Of a stretch of 64,000 nt of DNA, positions 42,551 to 51,060 are shown piece by piece. Both the position numbers and the translations under genes were made by a program. The notes beneath the pieces were generated by a model that did no database searches, was not told where the DNA came from, and saw nothing but the letters and a program-made list of their open reading frames with translations. How positions within the stretch are numbered: position 1 is the first letter of the stretch; every line of letters starts with the position of its first letter. The DNA is from Flammeovirgaceae bacterium (GTDB lineage Bacteria > Bacteroidota > Bacteroidia > Cytophagales > Cyclobacteriaceae): assembly GCA_027487845.1 (NCBI GenBank), contig JAIYCV010000001.1, positions 62,001 to 126,000 of the forward strand, in the 5' to 3' direction.

Positions 42551-45544
42551 CTAATTTGGAATGACTTGAAAAACAGTAGGATTAGCCTGAACGAATTTAT
42601 TAAAGTTGGCTGGGCTGATCATTAATTTCAGTTTGTCTAACGATTCTTGAGCGTAGTCATCGAACCCTAAGCTTGCTGCTTCAATGATATATGCTTTCAT
42701 CAGCTTTATAGACCCCGGGTTGGTAGACACAGCTCCAACTAGCAGATTAAATGCTTTCAGTTTGTCGGAGGATGCTTTCTTCACAAAAGAAATTCCATCA
42801 ATTGTAGCCTCTTCATTAAACGGATTACTTTGCGATAGCCATTCAAATGTTGATTTGGAATTGTTATCCGATTTTTTGGAAACCAACGCTTCAAAATAAA
42901 TTTTGTCGCTTTTATTGATCGTGCCGTCAGGCAATTCTGTCAATTGCTCTCCCAAGGTTTTAAAATCCCTCGCGGATGCCAAGAGTTGCAAATTGAATTT
43001 TAGAATATTATTGTAAAGTGCTTTGTCCTTTAATGGAACTCCCTGAAGTGTGCTGATCAAATCAGCGGCTGACTGCGCCTCATCAAGCTCAAACAACTTT
43101 TTACTTCTATCCAGAATTGCCATCGCTCTGAAGTCTGAATTGGCGATGGAATTTAAAACCGAATTGAAAAGCACTGGATCTTGTAAGTTAACTCTAAAGC
43201 GAATGAATTGGTAGCGTTGAAGATCGTTTAGCTCGCTTATGGTTTCTTTGGAGGCTGAATAGACTTTCAAAAAAGAGGTAGCAATGGTTTGGATGGTAGT
43301 GTCTTTTCCGAGTTTTAGCTCTGTCCAGGCGGCTATCGCTTCTGTTTCATTTCTTAGTTCAGAGAGAGCAAGTGCTTTTCCTAATCTAGCTCCTTCAAAT
43401 TGTTGGTCAATAGCAAAGTTAAATTCTGTTAAAGCTACTTCCGCATTCCCTTGGTCGAGTGCCCACAAACCAAGCGTGTTATACATTTTTCCGCTTCTAT
43501 CTAAGAAGGCATTTTCACTTAAAAAATTAAAGGCTTTATTTACTTCGCCATTTGCATAGTAAGACTGGGAGATAGCATCTAACAATGCAGCTTTATAGTA
43601 TTTATTTGCGGGCCGTCTGGCAAGGTCAATTAATGACGTTAGCAAAGTGGTGTCAATTTTTTCAAATCTATTTAAAATGTAATTGTTCAAGAGCGTGGAT
43701 TCATAGACGGTGAGCACCGTATCTTTCGCGGCAGGTAACTCCATATCCAGTTGAACTCTTTGCTGATTGGCCAACGCCAACGCATTTGTTTTCGCGCCCT
43801 TTTCAGCTTCACCAATTAGTTTGGCAATGGAATCGACTGGGTATGGAAACTTGAACTTTGCCATGACTCCTACTAGATTTGTTTCCACGACTGATCTGCT
43901 GGAATAGTTATCTTTTGCTTTTTCGAGCATAATGAGAGCGGAGTCTCGCAAGTTAAGCGCAGCATAGCTTAGGCCTAGCGCATTTTTTACCTTGCCACTA
44001 GAAGGAAAATCCTTCATGGCTTGAATAAGTATGTTATTAGCAAGCAAGTTTTCTTTATCTCGCTGATAGCTAAGGCCGAGATTTAGATAAGATAATTCAG
44101 TTGGGCGGGTATCTGCCGCCTTTTCATAATGTCTTTTTTCATTTTTTAACTCTAACCGCTGAGCTGCCAAACTGGCCAAGGCATAATGTGCATGATGATT
44201 TCTATTTGAATACAACAACGATTGATCGTAATAACTTTCGGAAAAGGCAGTCTCCCCATTGTAGAGATAAACATCGCCAATTGCGTTGTAATAGCCGGCA
44301 AAGAATTGATTGACAGAGATGGAGTAAATTGAATATGCGAAGAATGTAAAGGTGGCTATCAGTCCACCGAACCTGAAAGTAAAGTAGGGCATTGCTTTCG
44401 GGTTGTATAGAATTTTAAACACCTGCTGGTTGTTGGCAAGCATAGATGTGAAATTGGCAAGAACATAACAGAAAAAGATGATTCCATAGCCGAGATGGCT
44501 ATACATAATGGTATCTTGAAGAAGTTGAAGAGGCGGATCATTAGCGGTGCCTAGAAAAAAAGCAATGGTGGCAAAGCAAATGAGTGCCAGTGAAAGGAAT
44601 AAATAACTTCCAAAAGGATTTGCAGGAAGAATGTTTGAATAAAGCTTTTCGCGCTGGCGAAAGCCCCACAAGCCAAGCACAGCCGAGATGGTCAATAGCA
44701 AGAACATGTTAATTGAAAGTAAATCCCATTTGATAAATCCTTTTCGAGTAGCGTAGGTGAGCGACAGGTTTAGCAGGTATATCGCAGAGATAACAACAAA
44801 GTGCCTAAGACTTTTTGTTTGCTTTACACCATGTGAAATAATGTTGACAAAAAAAGCTAAAATCTCGTGCGCTACCGTCAAAATGAAAATAATACTCAGT
44901 ATAGTTCCAGCAATTATTCCATTGGAAGCTAGGTGTAAAAAGGGATCTTTAGTTTTGCTGAAAAACAAGAATGCAATAAACAAGGCAAAAGTTAGTAAAG
45001 AGAAACACGCAAGCCTAGCTTGAAAACTTACATTTCGATTGAAGAAATGAAAATAATAACTGACACCACCAAACAATAATAGCACGGCAACTGTAGGCAC
45101 CTTGTTGGAAAGATCAAATAAGAACGTAGTCTCTAATCGAAAGCCGACAATAAAGAGAATGAAAAGTCCCATGCCAACAAAATACCAAAAACGACCAAGT
45201 GTCGTGATAATACTCAACAACATAACCATAGCGATTGTCAACAATCCAAGGAAAAGATAGGAAGTAAATCTGTTTACTGTGAACGCCCCTCCTTTAAGAT
45301 ACTCAAACAACAAGTAATTATCTCCTGTAGTTGTTAGTGTAATTCCGGCAAAGGAAAATGAATGTACTGCTATCTCTTGAGTCTCCAGCTGTTGATACTG
45401 TTCAGTAGGTATCGCTGGCCCCGGTGTTTCGTAATACGAAATCCAAAGTAACGCCAGAGCACTAATTGCAAGGAATGTTATCGTAAAAAAAATACGTTTA
45501 TAGACAGTAGACCAGGTAATCCAAAAATTAAGTTGATTTAACAT
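42551..45544 (-). CDS. large polytopic membrane protein with TPR repeats
   Basis: 997 residues. The first about 420 residues hold roughly eleven to twelve hydrophobic helices, with one extracytoplasmic loop after the first helix. The remaining about 570 residues are TPR-like helical repeats (AFSESYYDQSLLYSN, ALANQQRVQLDME, NTLGLWALDQGNAEVALTEF). I do not recognise a named family; the layout is like envelope or polysaccharide-assembly scaffolds found across Cytophagales. It lies between gcvT and the PorE-like gene, same strand as both. No catalytic motif is visible. Confidence 0.75.
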   Translation of the reverse strand: MLNQLNFWITWSTVYKRIFFTITFLAISALALLWISYYETPGPAIPTEQYQQLETQEIAVHSFSFAGITLTTTGDNYLLFEYLKGGAFTVNRFTSYLFLGLLTIAMVMLLSIITTLGRFWYFVGMGLFILFIVGFRLETTFLFDLSNKVPTVAVLLLFGGVSYYFHFFNRNVSFQARLACFSLLTFALFIAFLFFSKTKDPFLHLASNGIIAGTILSIIFILTVAHEILAFFVNIISHGVKQTKSLRHFVVISAIYLLNLSLTYATRKGFIKWDLLSINMFLLLTISAVLGLWGFRQREKLYSNILPANPFGSYLFLSLALICFATIAFFLGTANDPPLQLLQDTIMYSHLGYGIIFFCYVLANFTSMLANNQQVFKILYNPKAMPYFTFRFGGLIATFTFFAYSIYSISVNQFFAGYYNAIGDVYLYNGETAFSESYYDQSLLYSNRNHHAHYALASLAAQRLELKNEKRHYEKAADTRPTELSYLNLGLSYQRDKENLLANNILIQAMKDFPSSGKVKNALGLSYAALNLRDSALIMLEKAKDNYSSRSVVETNLVGVMAKFKFPYPVDSIAKLIGEAEKGAKTNALALANQQRVQLDMELPAAKDTVLTVYESTLLNNYILNRFEKIDTTLLTSLIDLARRPANKYYKAALLDAISQSYYANGEVNKAFNFLSENAFLDRSGKMYNTLGLWALDQGNAEVALTEFNFAIDQQFEGARLGKALALSELRNETEAIAAWTELKLGKDTTIQTIATSFLKVYSASKETISELNDLQRYQFIRFRVNLQDPVLFNSVLNSIANSDFRAMAILDRSKKLFELDEAQSAADLISTLQGVPLKDKALYNNILKFNLQLLASARDFKTLGEQLTELPDGTINKSDKIYFEALVSKKSDNNSKSTFEWLSQSNPFNEEATIDGISFVKKASSDKLKAFNLLVGAVSTNPGSIKLMKAYIIEAASLGFDDYAQESLDKLKLMISPANFNKFVQANPTVFQVIPN

Positions 45545-45616
45545 GAATTATGAAATGAGTATAGTATAAAATTCAAGTATGTTAATTGAAAGAAATTAAA
45601 ATCAAAAAGGGGAACT

Positions 45617-47614
45617 TTATCGAGAGATAATATTGAATTCAACGCGTCTATTTATCTGTCGATCAGCTTCTGTTTTCTCATCGATAATTATTGGTTTTGA
45701 GCTCCCCACTCCCAATGCATCAATACGATCATTAGTCAGCTTATATTCTTGCATTAAGTAAGCCTTTATGGCAATCGCACGATCTTGCGAAAGCTTGAGA
45801 TTGTCTTCTTCTTTTCCTTGTGCATCGGTGTGGCCAATGATGTTAAGTTTTACTTTTGGATGGTCAACTAGAAAGGTGGCCAATTTACCAAGATCATGGT
45901 GCATGACTGGAAGAATATCTGCTTTGCCATTTTCAAATTCGATCGTTTTAAACTCAATACGTTGATTGATTAGTTCAGCCTCTTTGTTCAACGTAGTGTC
46001 ACCACTTAGAAATAATTTTTCCTCGATTCTAAAAAAGTCATCACCTTGAATTATCAAAAGATAATTTCTTTTGTTAATTAAACTAAAGTCGAATGATCCA
46101 TCTTCCCTCAGAAATTTTGGAGCTACTTCCACTCCCTGGTCTAAATCAATGACAGACGCAATTCCAGTTTCTGGCCGGCCAGTGCTGGCATTTTTGATCA
46201 CTCCACTTAACTTTGCCGTAGCAAGTGGTTGTGCTTCCATCGGAAGCGGAAAGGAAAAGAGGTCTAAGTTTTTAAAATTACTTTCCTCCGATCTTGCATA
46301 ATAAAGGTTGGATGATCTTGCATCGATCGTAAAATAATACTCGCTGCCATTCCCATTTACCAGAGGGCCAATGTTTTTTGGCTCTGTCCAGTTGCGCTTT
46401 CTGGTAAAAGCAGATTTGTAAATGTCAAATTGGCCAAAGTTAAGAGGCTGAGCGTTAGAGCTGAAGTATAATATATTGTACCGATGGTGAAAAAAAGGAC
46501 TTACGTCATCACCTCTGGTGTTAATTATTGGCCCGAGGTTTTTTGCTTTTTGCCACGTTCCTTTTTTATCTTTAGTTGTGTAATAGATGTCGGATTGACC
46601 AAAACCATCTAGTCGATTCGATGAGAAATACAAGGTGTCTCCTTTGTGAGTTACAGACGGTTGCGAGTCCCAACCGGTGCTATTAACTTTACTGCCGAGA
46701 TTCTTGATATTCCCCCAGGTGCTATCTTTCTTTAGGGTAGCCTCATATAAGTCGCAGTCGCCACTGCCTTTTGGGGCATTGCATCGAGAAAAATAGAGTT
46801 TCTTCCCATCATTGCTTAAGCATGCCGACCCTTCATTATACACGGTGTTAATTGTCTTTAGTTCAACCGCGGTGGTCCATCTGCCATCTATTTTCTTACT
46901 GATAAATAAATCTTCATCGTATTTCCGCCCTTTGCCTTTGTTTCGTTTGGAAGTAAACAGCAAGATAGAGTCATTATTTCCTACCACGGGACCGTAGTCC
47001 TCTTTTAGTGAATTCACATCTTCGCCCATATTCAATAGAATGTCCGTGGGCGTTTTAAGGGTGTCAATTTCTTTTCGATATTTAATCAGTTCGTAGTAGA
47101 ATTCGATAGGGGCGAAATACTTTTTCTTGTCTGTTTCCAGCGAATCGTATTCTTTCAAAAGAGCAGCGTAGTTTTCTGCGTTTGGCTGGTGATGTTTTAC
47201 AATCAACTTATATAGTAAAATAGCTTCGCCCTTGGGGCCGTACTTCAGCGAAAGCCGGGCTAATTTTCCGAGTGCATCCGGGTTCTTCCGAAAATTTTCA
47301 ATTCCGAAATTCTTAACATAGGTCCTGAGTTTTGGGTATAGTTGTTCGTCTTTGCCTTCTTTTGCCAGTTTCCTGATGTTTTTTAACTCTTCTTTGTTTT
47401 CATAATAGGGTATGACATTTACATTTGGAAAGGTGAATATGTCAGACTGGCCGTAATTGGTCAGCGAATCTCTGGCTATTACCACTTTTGCCGATTTTAT
47501 TTTTTTCTTCCCAAACTGGGCATTAGCTGACGACAAAAAACTTAACCAAAATAGGAGAATTAGAATTGATCGGTAGCTTTTCACACAGTTCACGTATCGT
47601 TCGTTTATAAGCAA
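45617..47614 (-). CDS. PorE-like OmpA-family protein (type IX secretion linked)
   Basis: 665 residues with four modules in the order reported for PorE of the T9SS: an N-terminal helical/TPR-like region (about 70-180), a PD40-type beta-propeller (about 205-450, with repeated SxDGKKLYFSR, LYFSSNRLDGFGQSDIY and FFSSN-like blades), a carboxypeptidase-regulatory-like beta-sandwich (about 465-540), and a C-terminal OmpA domain (about 555-665) with IIGHTDAQGKEEDNLKLSQDRA and the peptidoglycan-binding Asp and Arg. Signal peptide about 10-33 (ending SSANAQ); no lipobox is obvious. It should anchor an outer-membrane machine to peptidoglycan. Many Bacteroidota OmpA proteins share this layout, so PorE identity is not certain. 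Confidence 0.82.
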   Translation of the reverse strand: MLINERYVNCVKSYRSILILLFWLSFLSSANAQFGKKKIKSAKVVIARDSLTNYGQSDIFTFPNVNVIPYYENKEELKNIRKLAKEGKDEQLYPKLRTYVKNFGIENFRKNPDALGKLARLSLKYGPKGEAILLYKLIVKHHQPNAENYAALLKEYDSLETDKKKYFAPIEFYYELIKYRKEIDTLKTPTDILLNMGEDVNSLKEDYGPVVGNNDSILLFTSKRNKGKGRKYDEDLFISKKIDGRWTTAVELKTINTVYNEGSACLSNDGKKLYFSRCNAPKGSGDCDLYEATLKKDSTWGNIKNLGSKVNSTGWDSQPSVTHKGDTLYFSSNRLDGFGQSDIYYTTKDKKGTWQKAKNLGPIINTRGDDVSPFFHHRYNILYFSSNAQPLNFGQFDIYKSAFTRKRNWTEPKNIGPLVNGNGSEYYFTIDARSSNLYYARSEESNFKNLDLFSFPLPMEAQPLATAKLSGVIKNASTGRPETGIASVIDLDQGVEVAPKFLREDGSFDFSLINKRNYLLIIQGDDFFRIEEKLFLSGDTTLNKEAELINQRIEFKTIEFENGKADILPVMHHDLGKLATFLVDHPKVKLNIIGHTDAQGKEEDNLKLSQDRAIAIKAYLMQEYKLTNDRIDALGVGSSKPIIIDEKTEADRQINRRVEFNIISR

Positions 47615-47701
47615 TTCACGAAAGTTGAAACTTTTTTATTGCATTTACAACGCTGTTGGCACTGCAATTGACTTACAAACATCCAAAATATTTTTATTGG
47701 A

Positions 47702-47720
47702 GACACAACTTTTTTGTGTC
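47702..47720 (+). promoter_or_regulatory. hairpin in the lon leader
   Basis: GACACAA-CTTTT-TTGTGTC forms a perfect 7-bp stem with a 5-nt loop, 17 nt before the lon ATG. It could be an operator or an RNA structure modulating translation. A TTGAC at about 47668 and an AT-rich element 17-18 bp further on suggest a promoter just upstream. Confidence 0.4.
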
Positions 47721-47737
47721 AAATTGGCATTTATATC

Positions 47738-50194
47738 ATGTTTAACACGCTAGAAGTTACCCCCATTGTTCAAGAAGACTCCGAAGAGTTGATCCAATTG
47801 ATAAATCCGGAGCAGGATTCTGATATTAAACCGGAGGATTTGCCCGCGGAGTTACCTATTCTACCGATCAAAAACACCGTACTCTTTCCAGGCGTGGTGA
47901 TTCCCATAACAGTAACCCGGCAAAAATCGATCAGATTGATTAAACAAGCCTATCAAGGAAATAGGATTGTGGGCGTTTTAGCACAGAAGAACAAAAACGC
48001 GGAAGAACCTACCACCGAAGATCTTTATAAGTTTGGAACTATTGCGCGCATCATCAAAATGATTGTGCTGCCCGATGGTAATACCACGATCATCATCCAG
48101 GGAAAAAACCGCTATGCCATTCAAGAATTTTTGCAAGAAGAGCCATTTTTAACCGCTCGTTTTCAACTTCAACAAGACATTGCGGTTGATTTGAATAGCA
48201 AAGAATTGAAGGCGCTCGTCCAATCGTTGAAAGATGCTGCACTAAAGATATTAAAGCTGAATCCCGAAATTCCCCAGGAGGCTCAAATCGCGTTGGAGAA
48301 CATTCAAAGCATTGCATTCCTCATACATTTTTTGGCTTCTAATCTGAACGTGGATGCCTCGGACAAACAAAAAATATTAGAAATAAACAATCTTTCCGAC
48401 CGTGGCACGCTGCTCCTTCAATATATGCTGAAGGAGATTCAGATGTTGGAGATAAAAAGTGAAATCCATAAAAAGGTACACACCGATATTGATCAGCAGC
48501 AGCGCGATTATTTTCTGCGGCAGCAGATAAAAGTTCTACAAGATGAATTAGGCTACGATGGGCCCGATAAGGAAGTAGAGAAACTTCGCAAGCGCGGGGC
48601 CGAGAAGAAATGGTCGCCACAAGCAGCCGTTCATTTCAGTAAGGAGTTGGATAAGTTGCAACGCACTAATCCACAGGCGCCTGATTTTCCCATCGCCATG
48701 AACTACGCTGAGTTTATGCTCGATTTACCTTGGGATGAATTCACTACCGACAATTTTGACTTAACCAACGCCAAAAAAGTACTGGATAAAGATCACTTCG
48801 GTTTGGAGAAAGTAAAGAACCGGATCATTGAATACTTGGCGGTGCTAAAGCTAAAGCAAGACATGAAAGGGCCAATTTTATGTTTGTATGGTCCGCCAGG
48901 CGTGGGTAAAACTTCGCTCGGTAAATCAATAGCAAAGGCCTTGGGCAGAAGTTACGTGCGCATGTCGTTGGGAGGTGTTCATGACGAAGCAGAGATTCGC
49001 GGCCATCGCAAAACCTATATTGGCGCCATGCCGGGCAAAGTGTTGGCCAATTTAAAAAAGGCGAAATCATCCAATCCTGTTTTCGTATTAGATGAAATAG
49101 ACAAGGTACGGTCTGAATTTAGAGGCGATCCTTCATCGGCTTTGTTGGAAGTGCTTGATCCGGAGCAAAATAATGCCTTTGGAGATAACTATCTAGAAGT
49201 GGAGTACGATCTATCCAAAGTACTATTCATTGCTACTGCCAATTCATTAGATACCATTCAACCTGCTTTGCGCGATCGAATGGAGATTATTGAATTAACA
49301 GGATATACGGTAGAGGAGAAATTGCAAATCGCGATAAAGCACTTGGTGCCGAAGCAATTGAAAGAACATGGTCTGAAGCAAAATCAAGTTAAGTTTAGCA
49401 AAGAGGCATTGTTGAAAGTGATAGAGTTCTACACCCGCGAGTCGGGCGTAAGAAGTCTTGAACGCAAGATTGGTTCAGTGATAAGAAGCGTTGCAAAGTC
49501 AGTGGCCATGGAAGAAGTCTTCGAAAAGGAAATTACGGCTGCATTTGTGGTGAAAGTTCTAGGCGTAGAGATTTTTGATGAAGAATTATATCAGGGAAAT
49601 GATACGGCCGGTGTTGTTACCGGCTTAGCATGGACACAAGTAGGTGGCGATATTTTATATGTAGAGTCAAGTGTGAGCCGGGGAAAAGGTGCGTTGACGA
49701 TATCGGGGCAGCTGGGAGATGTGATGAAAGAGTCGGCAGTGGCTGCGTTGTCATACCTTAAATCAAATGCGGAAGCGTTGGCGATCGATCATCGGATTTT
49801 TCAACATTACGATCTGCACATTCACGTGCCAGCAGGGGCAGTGCCCAAAGACGGACCGTCAGCAGGCATTACCATGTTAACCTCCCTGGCGTCCATTTTT
49901 ACACAACGTAAAGTAAAGGCGAATCTGGCAATGACGGGCGAAATTACGCTACGCGGAAAGGTGCTTCCCGTAGGTGGACTCAAAGAGAAAGTATTGGCGG
50001 CCAAACGCAGCGGCATTAAAGAAATCATAATGAGTGCCCGCAATAAGCGCGACATACAAGAGATAGAAAAGCATTATTTGAAGGGCTTACAATTTCATTA
50101 TGTAAATTCGGTAAGCGAGGTATTGGATATTGCCTTGCTAAAAGATAAAGTAGCTAAGCCTATTGAATTTGTAATTGAGGAGGTCAAGAAATAG
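47738..50194 (+). CDS. lon: ATP-dependent protease Lon
   Basis: 818 residues from the ATG at 47738; a TTG at 47714 would add eight residues and overlap the leader hairpin. LonA layout: N-terminal substrate-binding domain ([19 protein letters not shown]), AAA+ module with Walker [10 protein letters not shown] (about 385) and FVLDEIDKV, and the C-terminal Ser-Lys protease with [11 protein letters not shown], catalytic Ser708, and the Lys in [14 protein letters not shown]. Cytosolic quality-control protease. It is divergent from the PorE-like gene. No terminator is evident after it. Confidence 0.98.
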   Translation: MFNTLEVTPIVQEDSEELIQLINPEQDSDIKPEDLPAELPILPIKNTVLFPGVVIPITVTRQKSIRLIKQAYQGNRIVGVLAQKNKNAEEPTTEDLYKFGTIARIIKMIVLPDGNTTIIIQGKNRYAIQEFLQEEPFLTARFQLQQDIAVDLNSKELKALVQSLKDAALKILKLNPEIPQEAQIALENIQSIAFLIHFLASNLNVDASDKQKILEINNLSDRGTLLLQYMLKEIQMLEIKSEIHKKVHTDIDQQQRDYFLRQQIKVLQDELGYDGPDKEVEKLRKRGAEKKWSPQAAVHFSKELDKLQRTNPQAPDFPIAMNYAEFMLDLPWDEFTTDNFDLTNAKKVLDKDHFGLEKVKNRIIEYLAVLKLKQDMKGPILCLYGPPGVGKTSLGKSIAKALGRSYVRMSLGGVHDEAEIRGHRKTYIGAMPGKVLANLKKAKSSNPVFVLDEIDKVRSEFRGDPSSALLEVLDPEQNNAFGDNYLEVEYDLSKVLFIATANSLDTIQPALRDRMEIIELTGYTVEEKLQIAIKHLVPKQLKEHGLKQNQVKFSKEALLKVIEFYTRESGVRSLERKIGSVIRSVAKSVAMEEVFEKEITAAFVVKVLGVEIFDEELYQGNDTAGVVTGLAWTQVGGDILYVESSVSRGKGALTISGQLGDVMKESAVAALSYLKSNAEALAIDHRIFQHYDLHIHVPAGAVPKDGPSAGITMLTSLASIFTQRKVKANLAMTGEITLRGKVLPVGGLKEKVLAAKRSGIKEIIMSARNKRDIQEIEKHYLKGLQFHYVNSVSEVLDIALLKDKVAKPIEFVIEEVKK

Positions 50195-50218
50195 ACCGTG
50201 GTGTAATTTTTCGCCTTG

Positions 50219-50290
50219 TTATTCCCTCAAAAAAGAAATCATTTTGCTTGTTACGAAGGCAGGCTTTTCCAAATGGGCCAAGGCATCATT
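50219..50290 (-). pseudogene. C-terminal remnant of an alpha/beta hydrolase
   Basis: On the minus strand a short frame reads NDALAHLEKPAFVTSKMISF and ends LRE-stop at 50219. This is the standard end of alpha/beta hydrolases (catalytic His followed by HLEKP-xxV-xxxIxxFL). Immediately upstream a shifted frame reads GLATNFSVK, like the preceding strand, so a frameshift separates them. No hydrolase core is left between here and the 21-bp array. Confidence 0.5.
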
Positions 50291-50484
50291 TTACTGAAAA
50301 GTTTGTCGCCAATCCCATCCCTTCATCAATGGATTTCGTATCACAGCATTATTTTTTCTTCTGGGGTGTGTAAGGTTTGTGTTGTGAGTCTTTTACATTT
50401 TGAAAATTCCAAAAATTTTTGAATTGCATGTATGTAGAAATGACAAAGCTCGTTGCAGAAACATCAAATTCTTGTTACGCTAAG

Positions 50485-50799
50485 ATTTCTGCATAGCATT
50501 GGATGATTTCTGCATGGAATTACATCATTTCTGCATGTGATTGTATTATTTCTTTACGGAATTAGATCATTTCTGCATGGGGTTAGATTATTTCTGCGTG
50601 TGATTAGATCATTTCTTCATGTGATTGTGTTATTTCTGCGTTGGACTAGATCATTTCTGAATGTGATTGTATTATTTCTGCATAGGATTAGATCATTTCT
50701 GCATGTGATTAGATCATTTCTGCATAGGATTAAATCATTTCTGCATGGGATTAAATCATTTCCTACCGTACTTGAATTGCTTCTGCATGGGATTAAACA
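50485..50799. repeat. array of fifteen 21-bp tandem repeats
   Basis: Units begin at 50485 and every 21 bp thereafter to 50779 with no insertion or deletion. The consensus is ATTTCTGCATGKGATTAGATC. The first ten positions are best conserved; positions 11-13 and 16-20 vary. Units 2-10 alternate at the 3' end between ATC and (A/G)TT, so an older 42-bp period is visible. Unit 14 is the most diverged, and unit 15 has GCTTC at its start. Two frames are open (FLHVIRS on plus, DLITCRN on minus), but only because 21 is a multiple of 3. The array fills most of the gap between lon and the serine hydrolase gene. Confidence 0.95.
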
Positions 50800-51060
50800 A
50801 TTTTGACAAGGCGGTATATTATTTCCGTTAGGTATGCAGGTGGTTTGGGTCTGTTCAATAAACTGTGTCAGTTGATAAAATTCTTATGTTAAGCGAAGCG
50901 GAAATCGGCTCTGCTGGGGAGCACCCGATGAAGGAATAACTCAACCGACTGGAATGGTCCAAACGTGCTATCAAAAGTAACGCGGTATTTCTTTTTCTTA
51001 ACTGGTTGGAAATCAAAAATAGCTAATTATTTTAGGCCGAACGTTTTAAATATCATTCAA
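50800..51060 (+). other. non-coding stretch upstream of the serine hydrolase, possible IS trace
   Basis: No gene is convincing here. CTGTTCAATAAACTGTGTCA (about 50852-50871) looks to me like the terminal inverted repeat of an IS256-type element, and a short frame just after it (50886) reads MLSEAEIGSAGEHPMKE, faintly like a transposase fragment. A second end cannot be identified. The 5' extension of the hydrolase frame (50965-51060) is not needed and lacks family similarity. Confidence 0.2.

Noticed and set aside
50216-50422. 68-residue plus-strand ORF after lon
   Set aside because: It lies over the minus-strand hydrolase remnant and has no protein-like pattern.
50485-50799. CRISPR array
   Set aside because: Units are contiguous and there are no unique spacers; 21 bp is too short for repeat plus spacer, and no cas genes are near.
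50537-50806. 89-residue protein encoded by the repeat array
   Set aside because: Open frame follows from the 21-bp period and the lack of stops in one frame; no family, no start signal, and differences do not favour synonymous sites.
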